A stretch of 43,414 bases of DNA from an uncultured Bacteroidales bacterium (lineage in GTDB: Bacteria; Bacteroidota; Bacteroidia; Bacteroidales; UBA932): the NCBI GenBank assembly GCA_947305645.1, contig CAMZEC010000013.1:1-43414 (forward strand), written 5' to 3'. The notes under the pieces were generated by a model, which saw nothing but the letters and a program-made list of their open reading frames with translations, did no database searches and was not told the DNA's origin. Shown piece by piece: positions 34,348-43,414 of this stretch. The stretch's first letter is position 1. Every line of letters starts with the position of its first letter. The translations under genes were made by a program, and so were the position numbers.

Positions 34348-36135
34348 ATGAAAGAGAGAATCCAGAAATTCGGGCGCGCCCTCAGCGCCATGGTCATGCC
34401 CAACATAGGGGCGTTTATCGCCTGGGGCCTTATCACCGCCATATTTATCCCCGGAGGCTGGTGGCCGAACGAGAACGTTGCCAAGATGGTCTCGCCTATG
34501 CTCAAGTACCTGCTGCCTACGCTTATAGCGTTTACGGCAGGCAAGAACGTGGGCGGCTACAGAGGGGGAGTGGCGGGCGCCGTTGCGGCCATGGGCGTCA
34601 TCATAGGTACCGATACCCCCATGTTTCTGGGCGCCATGATCATGGGGCCTATCGCCGGCTGGTGCGTGAAGCGTTTCGACAAACTGGTGGAGGGGAAAAT
34701 CGGCGCCGGCTTCGAGATGCTGGTGGACAATTTCTCCCTCGGCATAATCGCCATGCTGCTGGCCATAGCCGGCTATCTGGTGATCGGGCATGCAGTATCG
34801 TGGATAACCGGCCTGCTGAGCTCCGGCGTGAACTGGATGCTCGCCCATAAGCTCAACCCTCTGCTGGCGGTGCTGGTAGATCCCGCCAAGGTGCTCTTCC
34901 TGAACAACGCCGTCAACCATGGAATCATGACGCCGCTGGGCATACAGCAGGCGGCGGAGATGGGCCAGAGCATGCTCTTCCTGGTCGATCCGAACCCCGG
35001 CCCCGGCCTCGGTATACTGCTGGCCTGCTGGGCGTTCGGCAAAGGGAACACCAGGCAGTCGGCCCCGGGAGCCGTGGTTATCCAGTTGCTTGGCGGCATA
35101 CATGAAATCTACTTTCCTTACGTGCTGGCGCGCCCCATACTGCTTCTGGCGGTCATGGTCGGCAACATCTGCGCCCTCAGCTTCTTTACGCTGGTCGACT
35201 TCGGCCTCGTGGCCCCTGCGTCGCCGGGCAGCCTCATATCGATAATACTCATGTCGCCCAAGGGGAAGACGCTCCTGGGCATACTGGGCGTGCTTATAGG
35301 TACGGTGGTCTCCTTCCTGCTGGCGGCCCCGATGGTGAAGGCGCGCCCCGACTTCCAGGGAGAGAGAGAGAGCGGCCCCATTCCCGATGCCGGCGGCGTT
35401 TCTTCCGCCGGAGGCGTAATACGCAAGATCGTTTTCGCGTGCGATGCGGGCATGGGTTCCAGTGCCCTCGGCGCCACCCGTTTCAAGGCACGCCTGATGA
35501 AGGCGGGGCTCCAGGATATCAAATGTACCAACTGCGCGGTGGGGGACATTCCGGCCGACGCTTCCCTGGTCATCTGCCAGCGGGAACTCGCTGAACGTGC
35601 CGCCCTGTCCGGCAAGGAGGTGCTGGCGATTACCAACTTCCTTAGCGACCCGGCCCTGGACGCCCTTATGCAACGACTTTGTCAGCCTGAGGAGCCTAAG
35701 GCGACGAAGGATCTCCCGTTGCTGGCGGAGGCCAACATCCTGACCGGCTTGCCTTCGGAGGACAAGGAGGCGGCGATATTGCGTGCGGGCAGGCTGCTGG
35801 AGGCGGCAGGCTATGTGGTGGAAGGCTATGCGGCCGCCATGCTGGAGCGTGAGCGCGTGGCAACGACCTACATGGGCATGGGACTCGCCATACCTCACGG
35901 GACTGCGGAAGCAAAAGCCAAGGTCCGGAGGTCAGGGATTGTGGTCCTGCAGTATCCGGAGGGCGTGGATTTCGGGGACGAAAAGGCGCGTCTGATTATC
36001 GGAATCGCCGGCGTGGGAGACGAACATCTGGACATACTCGCCAAGGTGTCGTGCGCTTTGGAAGACACGGGTACACTCAATAAACTCTGCGAAACTCCCA
36101 ATTCGCGTATAATTTACGAAACGCTGAAGCAGTAG
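34348..36135 (+). CDS. mtlA: Mannitol-specific PTS permease, EIICBA
   Basis: 595 aa from ATG 34348 (MKERIQKFGRALSAMVMPNI); the longer reading from 34273 overlaps the divergent gene. EIIC (about 1-335) includes GTDTPMFLGAMIMGPIAGW and the substrate-site GGIHEIYFPYVL. EIIB (about 355-440) has the phosphorylated Cys365 in FACDAGMGSS. EIIA (about 455-595) has the phosphorylated His517 in GLAIPHGT. It imports and phosphorylates mannitol with phosphate from HPr. All three domains are in the common C-B-A order and complete. With mtlD, ptsH and ptsI in the same window the pathway is whole. Confidence 0.96.
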   Translation: MKERIQKFGRALSAMVMPNIGAFIAWGLITAIFIPGGWWPNENVAKMVSPMLKYLLPTLIAFTAGKNVGGYRGGVAGAVAAMGVIIGTDTPMFLGAMIMGPIAGWCVKRFDKLVEGKIGAGFEMLVDNFSLGIIAMLLAIAGYLVIGHAVSWITGLLSSGVNWMLAHKLNPLLAVLVDPAKVLFLNNAVNHGIMTPLGIQQAAEMGQSMLFLVDPNPGPGLGILLACWAFGKGNTRQSAPGAVVIQLLGGIHEIYFPYVLARPILLLAVMVGNICALSFFTLVDFGLVAPASPGSLISIILMSPKGKTLLGILGVLIGTVVSFLLAAPMVKARPDFQGERESGPIPDAGGVSSAGGVIRKIVFACDAGMGSSALGATRFKARLMKAGLQDIKCTNCAVGDIPADASLVICQRELAERAALSGKEVLAITNFLSDPALDALMQRLCQPEEPKATKDLPLLAEANILTGLPSEDKEAAILRAGRLLEAAGYVVEGYAAAMLERERVATTYMGMGLAIPHGTAEAKAKVRRSGIVVLQYPEGVDFGDEKARLIIGIAGVGDEHLDILAKVSCALEDTGTLNKLCETPNSRIIYETLKQ

Positions 36136-36136
36136 C

Positions 36137-36167
36137 TTGCATTTTTTTGCCGGAATATTTAATTTTG
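36137..36167 (+). promoter_or_regulatory. Promoter TTG-N20-TAATTTTG for nagB genes
   Basis: TTG 36137-36139 and TAATTTTG 36160-36167, six bases before the ATG at 36174. The very short leader matches several other genes in this window. Confidence 0.62.
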
Positions 36168-36173
36168 TGAAAT

Positions 36174-38099
36174 ATGAACAAGCATTTCACTCTTCCTTAC
36201 GAAGGCGGACTCATTCAGGATAATCTGCCCGCCGGTATCCTTCACAGTTACGAGAAAATCTGGACCAAGGTATTTGACGAATCCCGTCCTGCGTCATATG
36301 AGATTGCAGACCTCATTGTCAATTCCATTAACTCGCACAAAGATGGGTTGTTCCGTCTGGGTGTAACCACCGGATCAACCCCCATCTCCCTGTATAATGA
36401 GCTGGCTCGCCGCTGCGCTGCAGGCCTGGTTTCGTTCAAGAAAGTTGAAATCGTTTCCATCGACGAGTATTATCCTTCCTCCAAGGATGAGCTTCAGAGC
36501 CGCAACCACAAGCTCCACGACGCCCTCATCGACAAGGTGGATATCCTCCATGAGAATGTTCATATCCCTGACGGTACAGTAGCCCAGGAAGATCTTACCG
36601 AGTACTGCCGCCAGTATGACGCTATAGCCACGGGGCTCGATCTCCTGGTAATCGGCGTCGGCGAACGCGGCCAGGTGGGATTCAACGAGGCCGGTTCCAA
36701 CGACAAGACCCGCACCCGCGTCGTCCGTCTGCCTTACGCATCCCGCAAGCGTCAGGCCGACAACTTCAACAACGACATATCGGTCACTCCGGACAAGGCC
36801 ATCACCATAGGCATCAGCACCATGCTCTCCGCAAAGAAGATAGTGCTCATGGCCTGGGGCGAAGGCAAGGCCGCCGCCGTCAAGGCGATTGCGGAGGGCG
36901 ACATTGACTCTTCCTGCCCTGCCTCTTACCTCCAGCGTCACGACCATATCTCCTTCTACGTGGACGAAGCGGCCGCAAGCCTGCTCACCCGTTCCGTAGC
37001 ACCCTGGCTCGTTGGCCCTTGCGACTGGACTCCCAAGTTCGTGCGCAAAGCAGTCGTCTGGCTCTGTCAGACCGTCCACAAGCCCATCCTCAAGCTCACC
37101 GAGAAGGATTATCTGGACAACAACCTGGGCGAACTGCTGGAGAAAGTTGGCTCCTTTGACAGCATCAACATCAAGGTCTTCAATGACCTGCAGCATACCA
37201 TCACCGGCTGGCCGGGCGGCAAGCCCAACGCCGACGACAGCACCCGTCCCGTCAGCGCGACTCCGTTCCCCAAGACCGTCCTCATCTTCTCGCCCCATCC
37301 GGACGACGACGTGATTTCCATGGGCGGCACCTTCATCCGCCTGGCGACCCAGGGGCACGACGTACATGTGGCCTACGAGACTTCCGGCAACGTGGCGGTG
37401 AACGACGACTTCGTGCTGCAGATGATCGACTGCTCCGCGCAGCTCGATTATGCACAGAAGTTCGACGAAGTGAAGGCGCTGGTAGATTCCAAGGTGCCCG
37501 GCGAGCCCGAACCGAGGGCGCTGCTGAACATCAAGGGCGCAATACGTCGCAGCGAGGCCCGCGGAGCCGTCCGTTCCTTCGGGCTGAACGACAACACCAA
37601 CGTCCACTTCCTCAACCTCCCGTTCTATGAGTCCGGCGGCATCAAGAAGAACCCCAGGACCCAGGCTGATGTGGACATCATAAAGGACCTTATCCTCAAA
37701 CTTAAGCCGCACATGATCTTCATGGCCGGCGACCTGGCAGACCCTCACGGTACGCACAGGGTGTGTACGGAGGCCGCACTGGAGGCTCTCGAGCAGCTTG
37801 ACGTGAAGGAGAACCCGTGGATTGCAGATACCCACGTGTGGATGTATCGCGGTGCATGGATGGAGTGGGAGCTCGGCCGCGTTGATATGGCCGTGCCTCT
37901 GTCTCCGGACGAGGTTGTCAAGAAGCGTCACGCTATCTTCCGCCACATTTCCCAGAAAGACATTGTTCCTTTCCCCGGCGAGGATTCCCGCGAGTTCTGG
38001 CAGAGGGCGGAGGAACGCACACAGAACACCGCCAGGCTCTATGATGAGCTTGGAATGGCTGAATATCAGGCAATTGAAGTATTCTTAAAACTCTATTAA
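36174..38099 (+). CDS. NagB-like domain fused to LmbE/PIG-L deacetylase domain
   Basis: 641 aa. Residues about 1-290 are glucosamine-6-phosphate deaminase-like: LGVTTGSTPISLYNEL and VSIDEYYP are kept, but the active-site motif normally reading EDGH is GERGQVGFNE here, so the catalytic Asp and His are replaced by Arg and Gln. Residues about 365-641 are a PIG-L/LmbE zinc deacetylase: LIFSPHPDDDVISMGGTFI (metal-binding HPDD) and DPHGTHRVCTEA. Bacteroidota commonly encode this fusion. The second half may deacetylate a GlcNAc-type sugar, while the first half may bind but not deaminate the phosphosugar. A true NagB is encoded 11 bases downstream. Confidence 0.9.
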   Translation: MNKHFTLPYEGGLIQDNLPAGILHSYEKIWTKVFDESRPASYEIADLIVNSINSHKDGLFRLGVTTGSTPISLYNELARRCAAGLVSFKKVEIVSIDEYYPSSKDELQSRNHKLHDALIDKVDILHENVHIPDGTVAQEDLTEYCRQYDAIATGLDLLVIGVGERGQVGFNEAGSNDKTRTRVVRLPYASRKRQADNFNNDISVTPDKAITIGISTMLSAKKIVLMAWGEGKAAAVKAIAEGDIDSSCPASYLQRHDHISFYVDEAAASLLTRSVAPWLVGPCDWTPKFVRKAVVWLCQTVHKPILKLTEKDYLDNNLGELLEKVGSFDSINIKVFNDLQHTITGWPGGKPNADDSTRPVSATPFPKTVLIFSPHPDDDVISMGGTFIRLATQGHDVHVAYETSGNVAVNDDFVLQMIDCSAQLDYAQKFDEVKALVDSKVPGEPEPRALLNIKGAIRRSEARGAVRSFGLNDNTNVHFLNLPFYESGGIKKNPRTQADVDIIKDLILKLKPHMIFMAGDLADPHGTHRVCTEAALEALEQLDVKENPWIADTHVWMYRGAWMEWELGRVDMAVPLSPDEVVKKRHAIFRHISQKDIVPFPGEDSREFWQRAEERTQNTARLYDELGMAEYQAIEVFLKLY

Positions 38100-38110
38100 A
38101 ACAGTTACAT

Positions 38111-38890
38111 ATGAAACTTATCATTCGCGACACCATGGTGGAGGCTTCCGTTTGGGCAGCCCGTTACATTGCTGAAAAGATTAACGAGAAGGCGGCACGC
38201 ACAAGCGAGCCCTTCGTAATCGGCCTCTGCACCGGCTCTACCCCCATCGAGACCTATAACGAGCTTATCCGTCTCGTCAAGGCCGGCAAAGTCTCCTTCA
38301 AGAACGTGATTTCTTTCAATATGGATGAGTACGTGGGCCTTCCCGTCGAGCACCCCGAGAGCTACCACAGCTTCATGGCCAAGTATCTCTTCGACCATAT
38401 CGACGAGCCCAAGGAGAACATCCACATCCTGGACGGCAACGCTCCCGACCTTGACGCCGAGTGCGCAGCCTATGAAGAGGCCATTGCCAAGGCCGGCGGC
38501 TTCGACCTGTTCCTCGGCGGAATAGGCGAGGACGGCCACATTGCCTTCAACGAGCCTTTCTCTTCCCTGGCTTCCCGTACCCGCGTCATTTCCCTGACTC
38601 CCCAGACCCGTGAGGTCAACTCCCGCTTCTTCGACAACGATCCCGATAAGGTGCCCGCACAGGCCATGTCCGTAGGCGTTGCTACCGTTACCGGAGCCAA
38701 GGAAGTCGTGGTTCTTGCTTTCGGTTCCAAGAAGGCTCATGCCATCAAGGACGCAGTAGAGGGCCCCGTATCACATTACTGCACCGTCAGCGCACTGCAG
38801 ATGCATCCTTGTGCCATCATTGCCTGCGACGACGCCGCTGCCGGCGAGCTCCGAGTGAACAGCTATCGCTATTTCAAGGCGACTGAGTAG
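38111..38890 (+). CDS. nagB: Glucosamine-6-phosphate deaminase
   Basis: 259 aa, near the 260-270 typical of NagB. It converts glucosamine-6-phosphate to fructose-6-phosphate and ammonia. Visible motifs: GLCTGSTPIETYNELIRL, FNMDEYVGL (catalytic Asp), GGIGEDGHIAFNEP (catalytic Asp, His and Glu intact) and TVSALQMHPCAII. It complements the inactive-looking NagB domain just upstream. Both are probably one transcript with the SstT-like gene that begins 4 bases after its stop. Confidence 0.97.
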   Translation: MKLIIRDTMVEASVWAARYIAEKINEKAARTSEPFVIGLCTGSTPIETYNELIRLVKAGKVSFKNVISFNMDEYVGLPVEHPESYHSFMAKYLFDHIDEPKENIHILDGNAPDLDAECAAYEEAIAKAGGFDLFLGGIGEDGHIAFNEPFSSLASRTRVISLTPQTREVNSRFFDNDPDKVPAQAMSVGVATVTGAKEVVVLAFGSKKAHAIKDAVEGPVSHYCTVSALQMHPCAIIACDDAAAGELRVNSYRYFKATE

Positions 38891-38894
38891 CGTT

Positions 38895-40118
38895 TTGAGC
38901 GCTATCTCGACCATACTTAAAAAGTGGACCGATACCAGTCTGGTGATAAGGATAATCATCGGACTGGTTATCGGCGCTTTATTAGGCCTCCTGGTTCCTT
39001 CCTGGACGGGAATAGGCATACTGGGGCACATATTTGTCAGTGCCCTCAAGGCCATAGCACCCGTACTCGTGGCTTTCCTGGTGTGCTCTTCCATTGCCAA
39101 GGCACAGGGAGGTCTGGGACCACGGTTCAGGACTGTTATTATCCTGTACCTGTCTGCCACTTTGGTGGCGGCTACCGTAGCCGTGGCAGGCAGTTTCTTG
39201 TTCCCGGTTACGCTTTCCCTTCAGGATGCGGCAAGCGGATCCGCCCCGGGAGGGCTGGCAGACGTGTTCAAAAACCTGCTCTCCAACATGGTAATGAATC
39301 CGCTGCAGGCAATCGCGTCAGCCAACTATATAGGCATTCTGTTCTGGGCGCTGGTAGTTGGTGCCGGGCTTAAGCTGGTTGCAAGCGACAACACCGTCAA
39401 TTTCATTGCCGAGATATCCGATGTCATTACCCTGGTGGTGAAATGGATTATCCAGTTTGCTCCTTTCGGTATCCTGGGCCTGGTGTTTACGGCGGTATCA
39501 GAGAGCGGCCTCGAGATATTCACCACCTATGGCCGGCTGCTGTTGCTGCTGGTGGGTTGCATGCTGACCAGCGTTTTGGTATTCAATCCGTTGATATCAT
39601 TCATCGCTACCCGCCGCAATCCTTATCCGCTGCTCTTTACATGCCTGAAGGAGAGCGGAATCAATGCCTTTTTCACGCGTTCCTCTGCGGCCAACATCCC
39701 TATTAATATGGAGTTGTGCAGGAAACTCGGCATAGAGGAAGATTTTTATTCGGTGAGCATCCCTCTGGGCGCAACCGTCAATATGAACGGCGCGGCGGTA
39801 ACAATAACGGTGATGACGCTTGCCGTGGCTCATACGATGGGGATCGAGGTTAGTTTCGCATCGGCCTTGTTCCTCAGCGTCATTGCTACGCTCGGAGCCT
39901 GCGGCGCCTCCGGAGTTGCCGGCGGTTCGCTGCTCCTCATTCCCATGGCCTGTTCGTTCTTCGGGATCCCGGGCGATGTGGCCATGCAGGCCGTCGCCAT
40001 AGGGTTCATAATCGGAGTCGTTCAGGATTCCGTGGAAACTGCGGTCAATTCCAGCGGCGATGCATTCTTCACCGCCACAGCAGAGTATCACAACCGCCGC
40101 AAGGATGGAAGAAGTTAA
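38895..40118 (+). CDS. sstT: Sodium/serine-threonine symporter (SstT-like, DAACS family)
   Basis: 407 aa with a TTG start at 38895; no ATG lies near the N-terminus of the conserved region. Eight or more hydrophobic segments and two re-entrant loops are seen. Family signs: FTRSSAANIPINMELCRKLG (serine-rich hairpin region), VSIPLGATVNMNGAAVTITVM (sodium and substrate site) and GACGASGVAGGSLLLIPMAC. It imports serine/threonine with sodium. It overlaps the antiterminator gene by 14 bases at its end. Confidence 0.88.
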   Translation: MSAISTILKKWTDTSLVIRIIIGLVIGALLGLLVPSWTGIGILGHIFVSALKAIAPVLVAFLVCSSIAKAQGGLGPRFRTVIILYLSATLVAATVAVAGSFLFPVTLSLQDAASGSAPGGLADVFKNLLSNMVMNPLQAIASANYIGILFWALVVGAGLKLVASDNTVNFIAEISDVITLVVKWIIQFAPFGILGLVFTAVSESGLEIFTTYGRLLLLLVGCMLTSVLVFNPLISFIATRRNPYPLLFTCLKESGINAFFTRSSAANIPINMELCRKLGIEEDFYSVSIPLGATVNMNGAAVTITVMTLAVAHTMGIEVSFASALFLSVIATLGACGASGVAGGSLLLIPMACSFFGIPGDVAMQAVAIGFIIGVVQDSVETAVNSSGDAFFTATAEYHNRRKDGRS

Positions 40119-40584
40119 ACTCCACTGGTACGCTCTCAAGGTGTTCTGGCGCCGTACCGAGCCTCTCAAGGATATGTTCGACGAGAGGGGCGTGGAGTAT
40201 TACGCTCAGAACATTCTGCCTTCTTACATGTTCGTGCGTATGGACGAAAAGGGCATAGAGAAGCTGCGTGCGGAGTGCTTCGGCAAATTTTATGTCTATA
40301 CCGACCTTAAGACCAAGAAGCCTACGGTAGTACCTGACAGGGAATTAGAGATATTCCGCATAGTATGCTCTTCCTGCGACACCGGTCTTGAGTTCCTTGA
40401 CGGCGACCCCTCAAAATACCGCAAGGGCGACAGAGTTCGAGTAATCGACGGCCCGTTCAAAGGCGCCGAGGGATATGTGGTACGCATCAAGAAAGACAGG
40501 CGCCTGGTGGTCACCATTTCCGGCGTCGCCGCCATCGCAACGTCATATATACCTCAAGAATTACTGGAAAAAGTATATGAATAA
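40105..40584 (+). CDS. NusG-like transcription antiterminator (UpxY/LoaP-like paralogue)
   Basis: 159 aa from ATG 40105, which overlaps the SstT stop; an upstream ATG-like reading at 40060 lies deep in sstT. An NGN domain at about 1-100 (HWYALKVFWRRTEPLKDMF, ILPSYMFVRMDEKG) and a KOW motif at about 108-140 (YRKGDRVRVIDGPFKGAEGY) are clear. NusG paralogues of this kind suppress termination in specific long operons such as capsule clusters. Here it lies between a transporter and a sulfatase, overlapping the sulfatase start by 8 bases, with no capsule operon in view. The housekeeping nusG, usually near secE/rplK, is not this gene. Confidence 0.82.
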   Translation: MEEVKLHWYALKVFWRRTEPLKDMFDERGVEYYAQNILPSYMFVRMDEKGIEKLRAECFGKFYVYTDLKTKKPTVVPDRELEIFRIVCSSCDTGLEFLDGDPSKYRKGDRVRVIDGPFKGAEGYVVRIKKDRRLVVTISGVAAIATSYIPQELLEKVYE

Positions 40585-42205
40585 AACTCCTCTGGCTGGC
40601 CTTGCGGTGCTCCTGCCCATGGCCGCCTGCTCAGACAAGCCGCAGCAGCCCAACATCGTTTTCTTCCTTGTGGACGACTTCGGCTGGGTAGACAGCAGCG
40701 TGCAGTACGGCGAAGAGCTGTATCCCAACAACTTAAGGTTCAATACCCCTAACATGCAGCGCCTCGGCGAGTGCAGTACGGTTTTCGGCGACGCCTATGC
40801 CTGCGCCGTGTCCACTCCCACGCGAACCAGCATCATGACGGGCATGAATGCCGCCCACACCCGCATCACTAACTGGACCTCCGCCATGCGTGACACCCCT
40901 TCGGACGCTACCGGAGGCGGTTTCTGGATGGCAGAGCACAAGGGCAACGGCGACGCCGCGGAAGGCGACATACTGTCCCGTCCCGACTGGAACATGAACG
41001 GCATCAGCCCCGTGCCCGGCGTCCCCTATACCCAATACGCCAATTCCATGGTTCAGTACCTCAAGGATGCGGGCTACTTTACCGTCCACGTGGGCAAGGC
41101 TCACTGGGCATCTGCAGGCACCCCCGGCGTGAATGCTTACAACCACGGCTTCTGCGTCAACATCGCCGGCACCATGGCGGGGATGCCCCGCGACTACAGC
41201 GGAATGCAGAACTACGGCAATACCCCGGAACGCTGGAACGACTTCGCCGTCCAGAACCTGGTTGAGTATTACGGCACAGAGACCCATCTGACCGAGGCCC
41301 TCACGAAGGAGGCCCTGAAGGCGTTGGACTATCCTATCAGGCATAAGCAGCCGTTCTACCTCTATCTGGCAAGCTACGCCACCCATACGCCCATCCAGCC
41401 CGACGAGCGTTTCGCCCAGAAGTACCGCGACGCCGGTATGGACGAGGGCCAGGCGGCCTACGCTTCGCTGGTCGAAGGTGTGGACGTTAGCCTCGGGCAG
41501 GTGCTCGACTTCCTTGAGGAGAAGGGGATAGCAGACAACACCGTCGTCATCTTCATGACCGACAATGGCGGCAACTCGGAGAACAAGCAGAAGGGCGGTG
41601 TGCTGCACACCCAGAACCTGCCGCTCCGCGAGGGCAAGGGCTCCTGCTACGAAGGCGGCATCCGCGTGCCCCTTATGATACACGTGCCCGGCAAGACCAA
41701 GGTGGGCCGATGCACCGTGCCCGTAATCTGCGAGGACATGTTCCCGACGATACTTGATATCGCCGGAGTTAAGGACTGCAAGACCGTGCAGGCGCTCGAC
41801 GGGCAGAGCATTCTGTCTCTGGTGACCGGCATGGGAGAGGGTCCCGCCCCCGAGCGCCCGCTGGTCTTCCATTATCCTCACAAATGGAAGCCGTACGACC
41901 TGGCGGACATCGACTTCCTGAGCGCCGTCCGCGTGGGCGACTGGAAGCTGGTCTATCGTATCGCCGAGGCTGCCCTGGCCGTTTCAGCCCCCACGGAGGA
42001 GCAGCGGACTGCCGCCAGGAGCCGTGCGATTGAGCTGTACAATTTGAGTGACGACCTCGGCGAGCAGCATAACGTCGCCTCCGAGTACCCTGATGTCACC
42101 GCCCGCCTGGCTAAGACGCTGTCCGACAGGCTCCGCAGTTGGGATGCCTCTATGCCGGTAGTCGTTGCCACCGGCCAGCCCGCTCCATTACCGGATGAAA
42201 TTTGA
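40577..42205 (+). CDS. Ser-type sulfatase lipoprotein
   Basis: 542 aa from ATG 40577 (MNKTPLAGLAVLLPMAACSDK, lipobox AACSDK); a longer reading begins inside the antiterminator gene and is discarded. Alkaline-phosphatase-fold sulfatase: NIVFFLVDDFGWVDSS (metal-binding Asp-Asp), Ser79-Thr-Pro-Thr-Arg83 as the formylglycine site, VHVGKAHWAS, and FMTDNGGNSENK. Because the modified residue is Ser, a radical-SAM maturase (anSME) is needed; none is in the window. It removes sulfate from a glycan or other sulfate ester in the periplasm or at the surface. It may act with the amino-sugar genes upstream on sulfated host glycans; this is inference. Confidence 0.93.
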   Translation: MNKTPLAGLAVLLPMAACSDKPQQPNIVFFLVDDFGWVDSSVQYGEELYPNNLRFNTPNMQRLGECSTVFGDAYACAVSTPTRTSIMTGMNAAHTRITNWTSAMRDTPSDATGGGFWMAEHKGNGDAAEGDILSRPDWNMNGISPVPGVPYTQYANSMVQYLKDAGYFTVHVGKAHWASAGTPGVNAYNHGFCVNIAGTMAGMPRDYSGMQNYGNTPERWNDFAVQNLVEYYGTETHLTEALTKEALKALDYPIRHKQPFYLYLASYATHTPIQPDERFAQKYRDAGMDEGQAAYASLVEGVDVSLGQVLDFLEEKGIADNTVVIFMTDNGGNSENKQKGGVLHTQNLPLREGKGSCYEGGIRVPLMIHVPGKTKVGRCTVPVICEDMFPTILDIAGVKDCKTVQALDGQSILSLVTGMGEGPAPERPLVFHYPHKWKPYDLADIDFLSAVRVGDWKLVYRIAEAALAVSAPTEEQRTAARSRAIELYNLSDDLGEQHNVASEYPDVTARLAKTLSDRLRSWDASMPVVVATGQPAPLPDEI

Positions 42206-42235
42206 TTGATATATCGCTAAAAATGACTAAATTTG
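42206..42235 (+). promoter_or_regulatory. eno promoter TTG-N19-TAAATTTG
   Basis: TTG 42206-42208 and TAAATTTG 42228-42235, with a 41-base leader to the ATG. No terminator is seen between the sulfatase stop and this promoter. Confidence 0.62.
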
Positions 42236-42261
42236 CGCGGCAAAACAGTAAAACCACTTAA

Positions 42262-43414
<1,153 letters not shown>

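Noticed and set aside
34336..35898. 520-codon open frame antisense to mtlA
   Set aside because: His/Arg/Gln/Gly-rich shadow with no family features; mtlA domains and active sites are complete on the other strand.
36375..37946. 523-codon open frame antisense to the NagB-LmbE fusion
   Set aside because: Shadow of a clearly coding gene; Val/Gly/Asp-rich, no motifs.

Overview
The window is a dense, chromosomal stretch of a Bacteroidales (Bacteroidota) genome. The evidence is a SusC/SusD pair with an ECF sigma/FecR cassette, several lipoproteins with fimbrillin, BACON or GLUG-type architecture, CarboxypepD_reg-headed TonB receptors, a NagB-LmbE fusion, and many copies of the Bacteroidota promoter box TAnnTTTG close to start codons. 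Genus cannot be fixed from sequence reading alone. No tRNA, rRNA, CRISPR array, transposase or phage gene was seen, and no gene-free gap exceeds about 300 bases.

Layout. (1) 1-6012, minus strand: an operon of a short Trp-terminated peptide, a large lipoprotein with a fimbrillin-like head and a FISUMP-like tail, a secreted C25/caspase-like peptidase with a HEAT-like tail, and a TonB-dependent receptor cut by the window edge. (2) 6071-10772, plus strand, divergent from (1): a second short Trp-terminated peptide followed by a 1.46-kaa fimbrillin-GLUG lipoprotein and a strong terminator. (3) 10816-14551: an AAA ATPase of the Bacteroidales type, then housekeeping genes rplU, rpmA, serS, ruvC. (4) 14651-17605: a TonB-receptor-like outer-membrane barrel. 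(5) 17608-27731: a polysaccharide-utilisation-like locus with ECF sigma factor, FecR anti-sigma, SusC, SusD, a BACON-like lipoprotein, a glycerophosphodiesterase lipoprotein and a BACON-GLUG lipoprotein, closed by a terminator. (6) 27765-30978: an organophosphate/phosphate antiporter (GlpT-like), HPr and PTS enzyme I. (7) 31028-34298, minus strand: mannitol-1-phosphate dehydrogenase, an esterase lipoprotein and a GT4 glycosyltransferase. (8) 34348-40118: the mannitol PTS permease MtlA, a NagB-LmbE fusion, canonical NagB and a SstT-like serine/threonine symporter. (9) 40105-42205: a NusG-like antiterminator overlapping both its neighbours, and a Ser-type sulfatase lipoprotein. (10) 42277-end: enolase, truncated by the window.

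How the genes fit together. Blocks 5 and 6 read as a route for glycerophosphodiesters: SusCD binds and imports, the lipoprotein phosphodiesterase releases glycerol-3-phosphate, and the antiporter brings it through the inner membrane. Blocks 6-8 contain every protein needed for a mannitol phosphotransferase system (EI, HPr, EIICBA, MtlD), which is uncommon in Bacteroidota. Enzyme I is odd: it carries up to three in-frame, repeat-like insertions and lacks both usual ends, though its catalytic motifs remain. The most novel-looking item is the pair of homologous Trp-terminated mini-proteins, each encoded first in its transcript just ahead of a fimbrillin-like lipoprotein, and transcribed divergently from one short promoter region.
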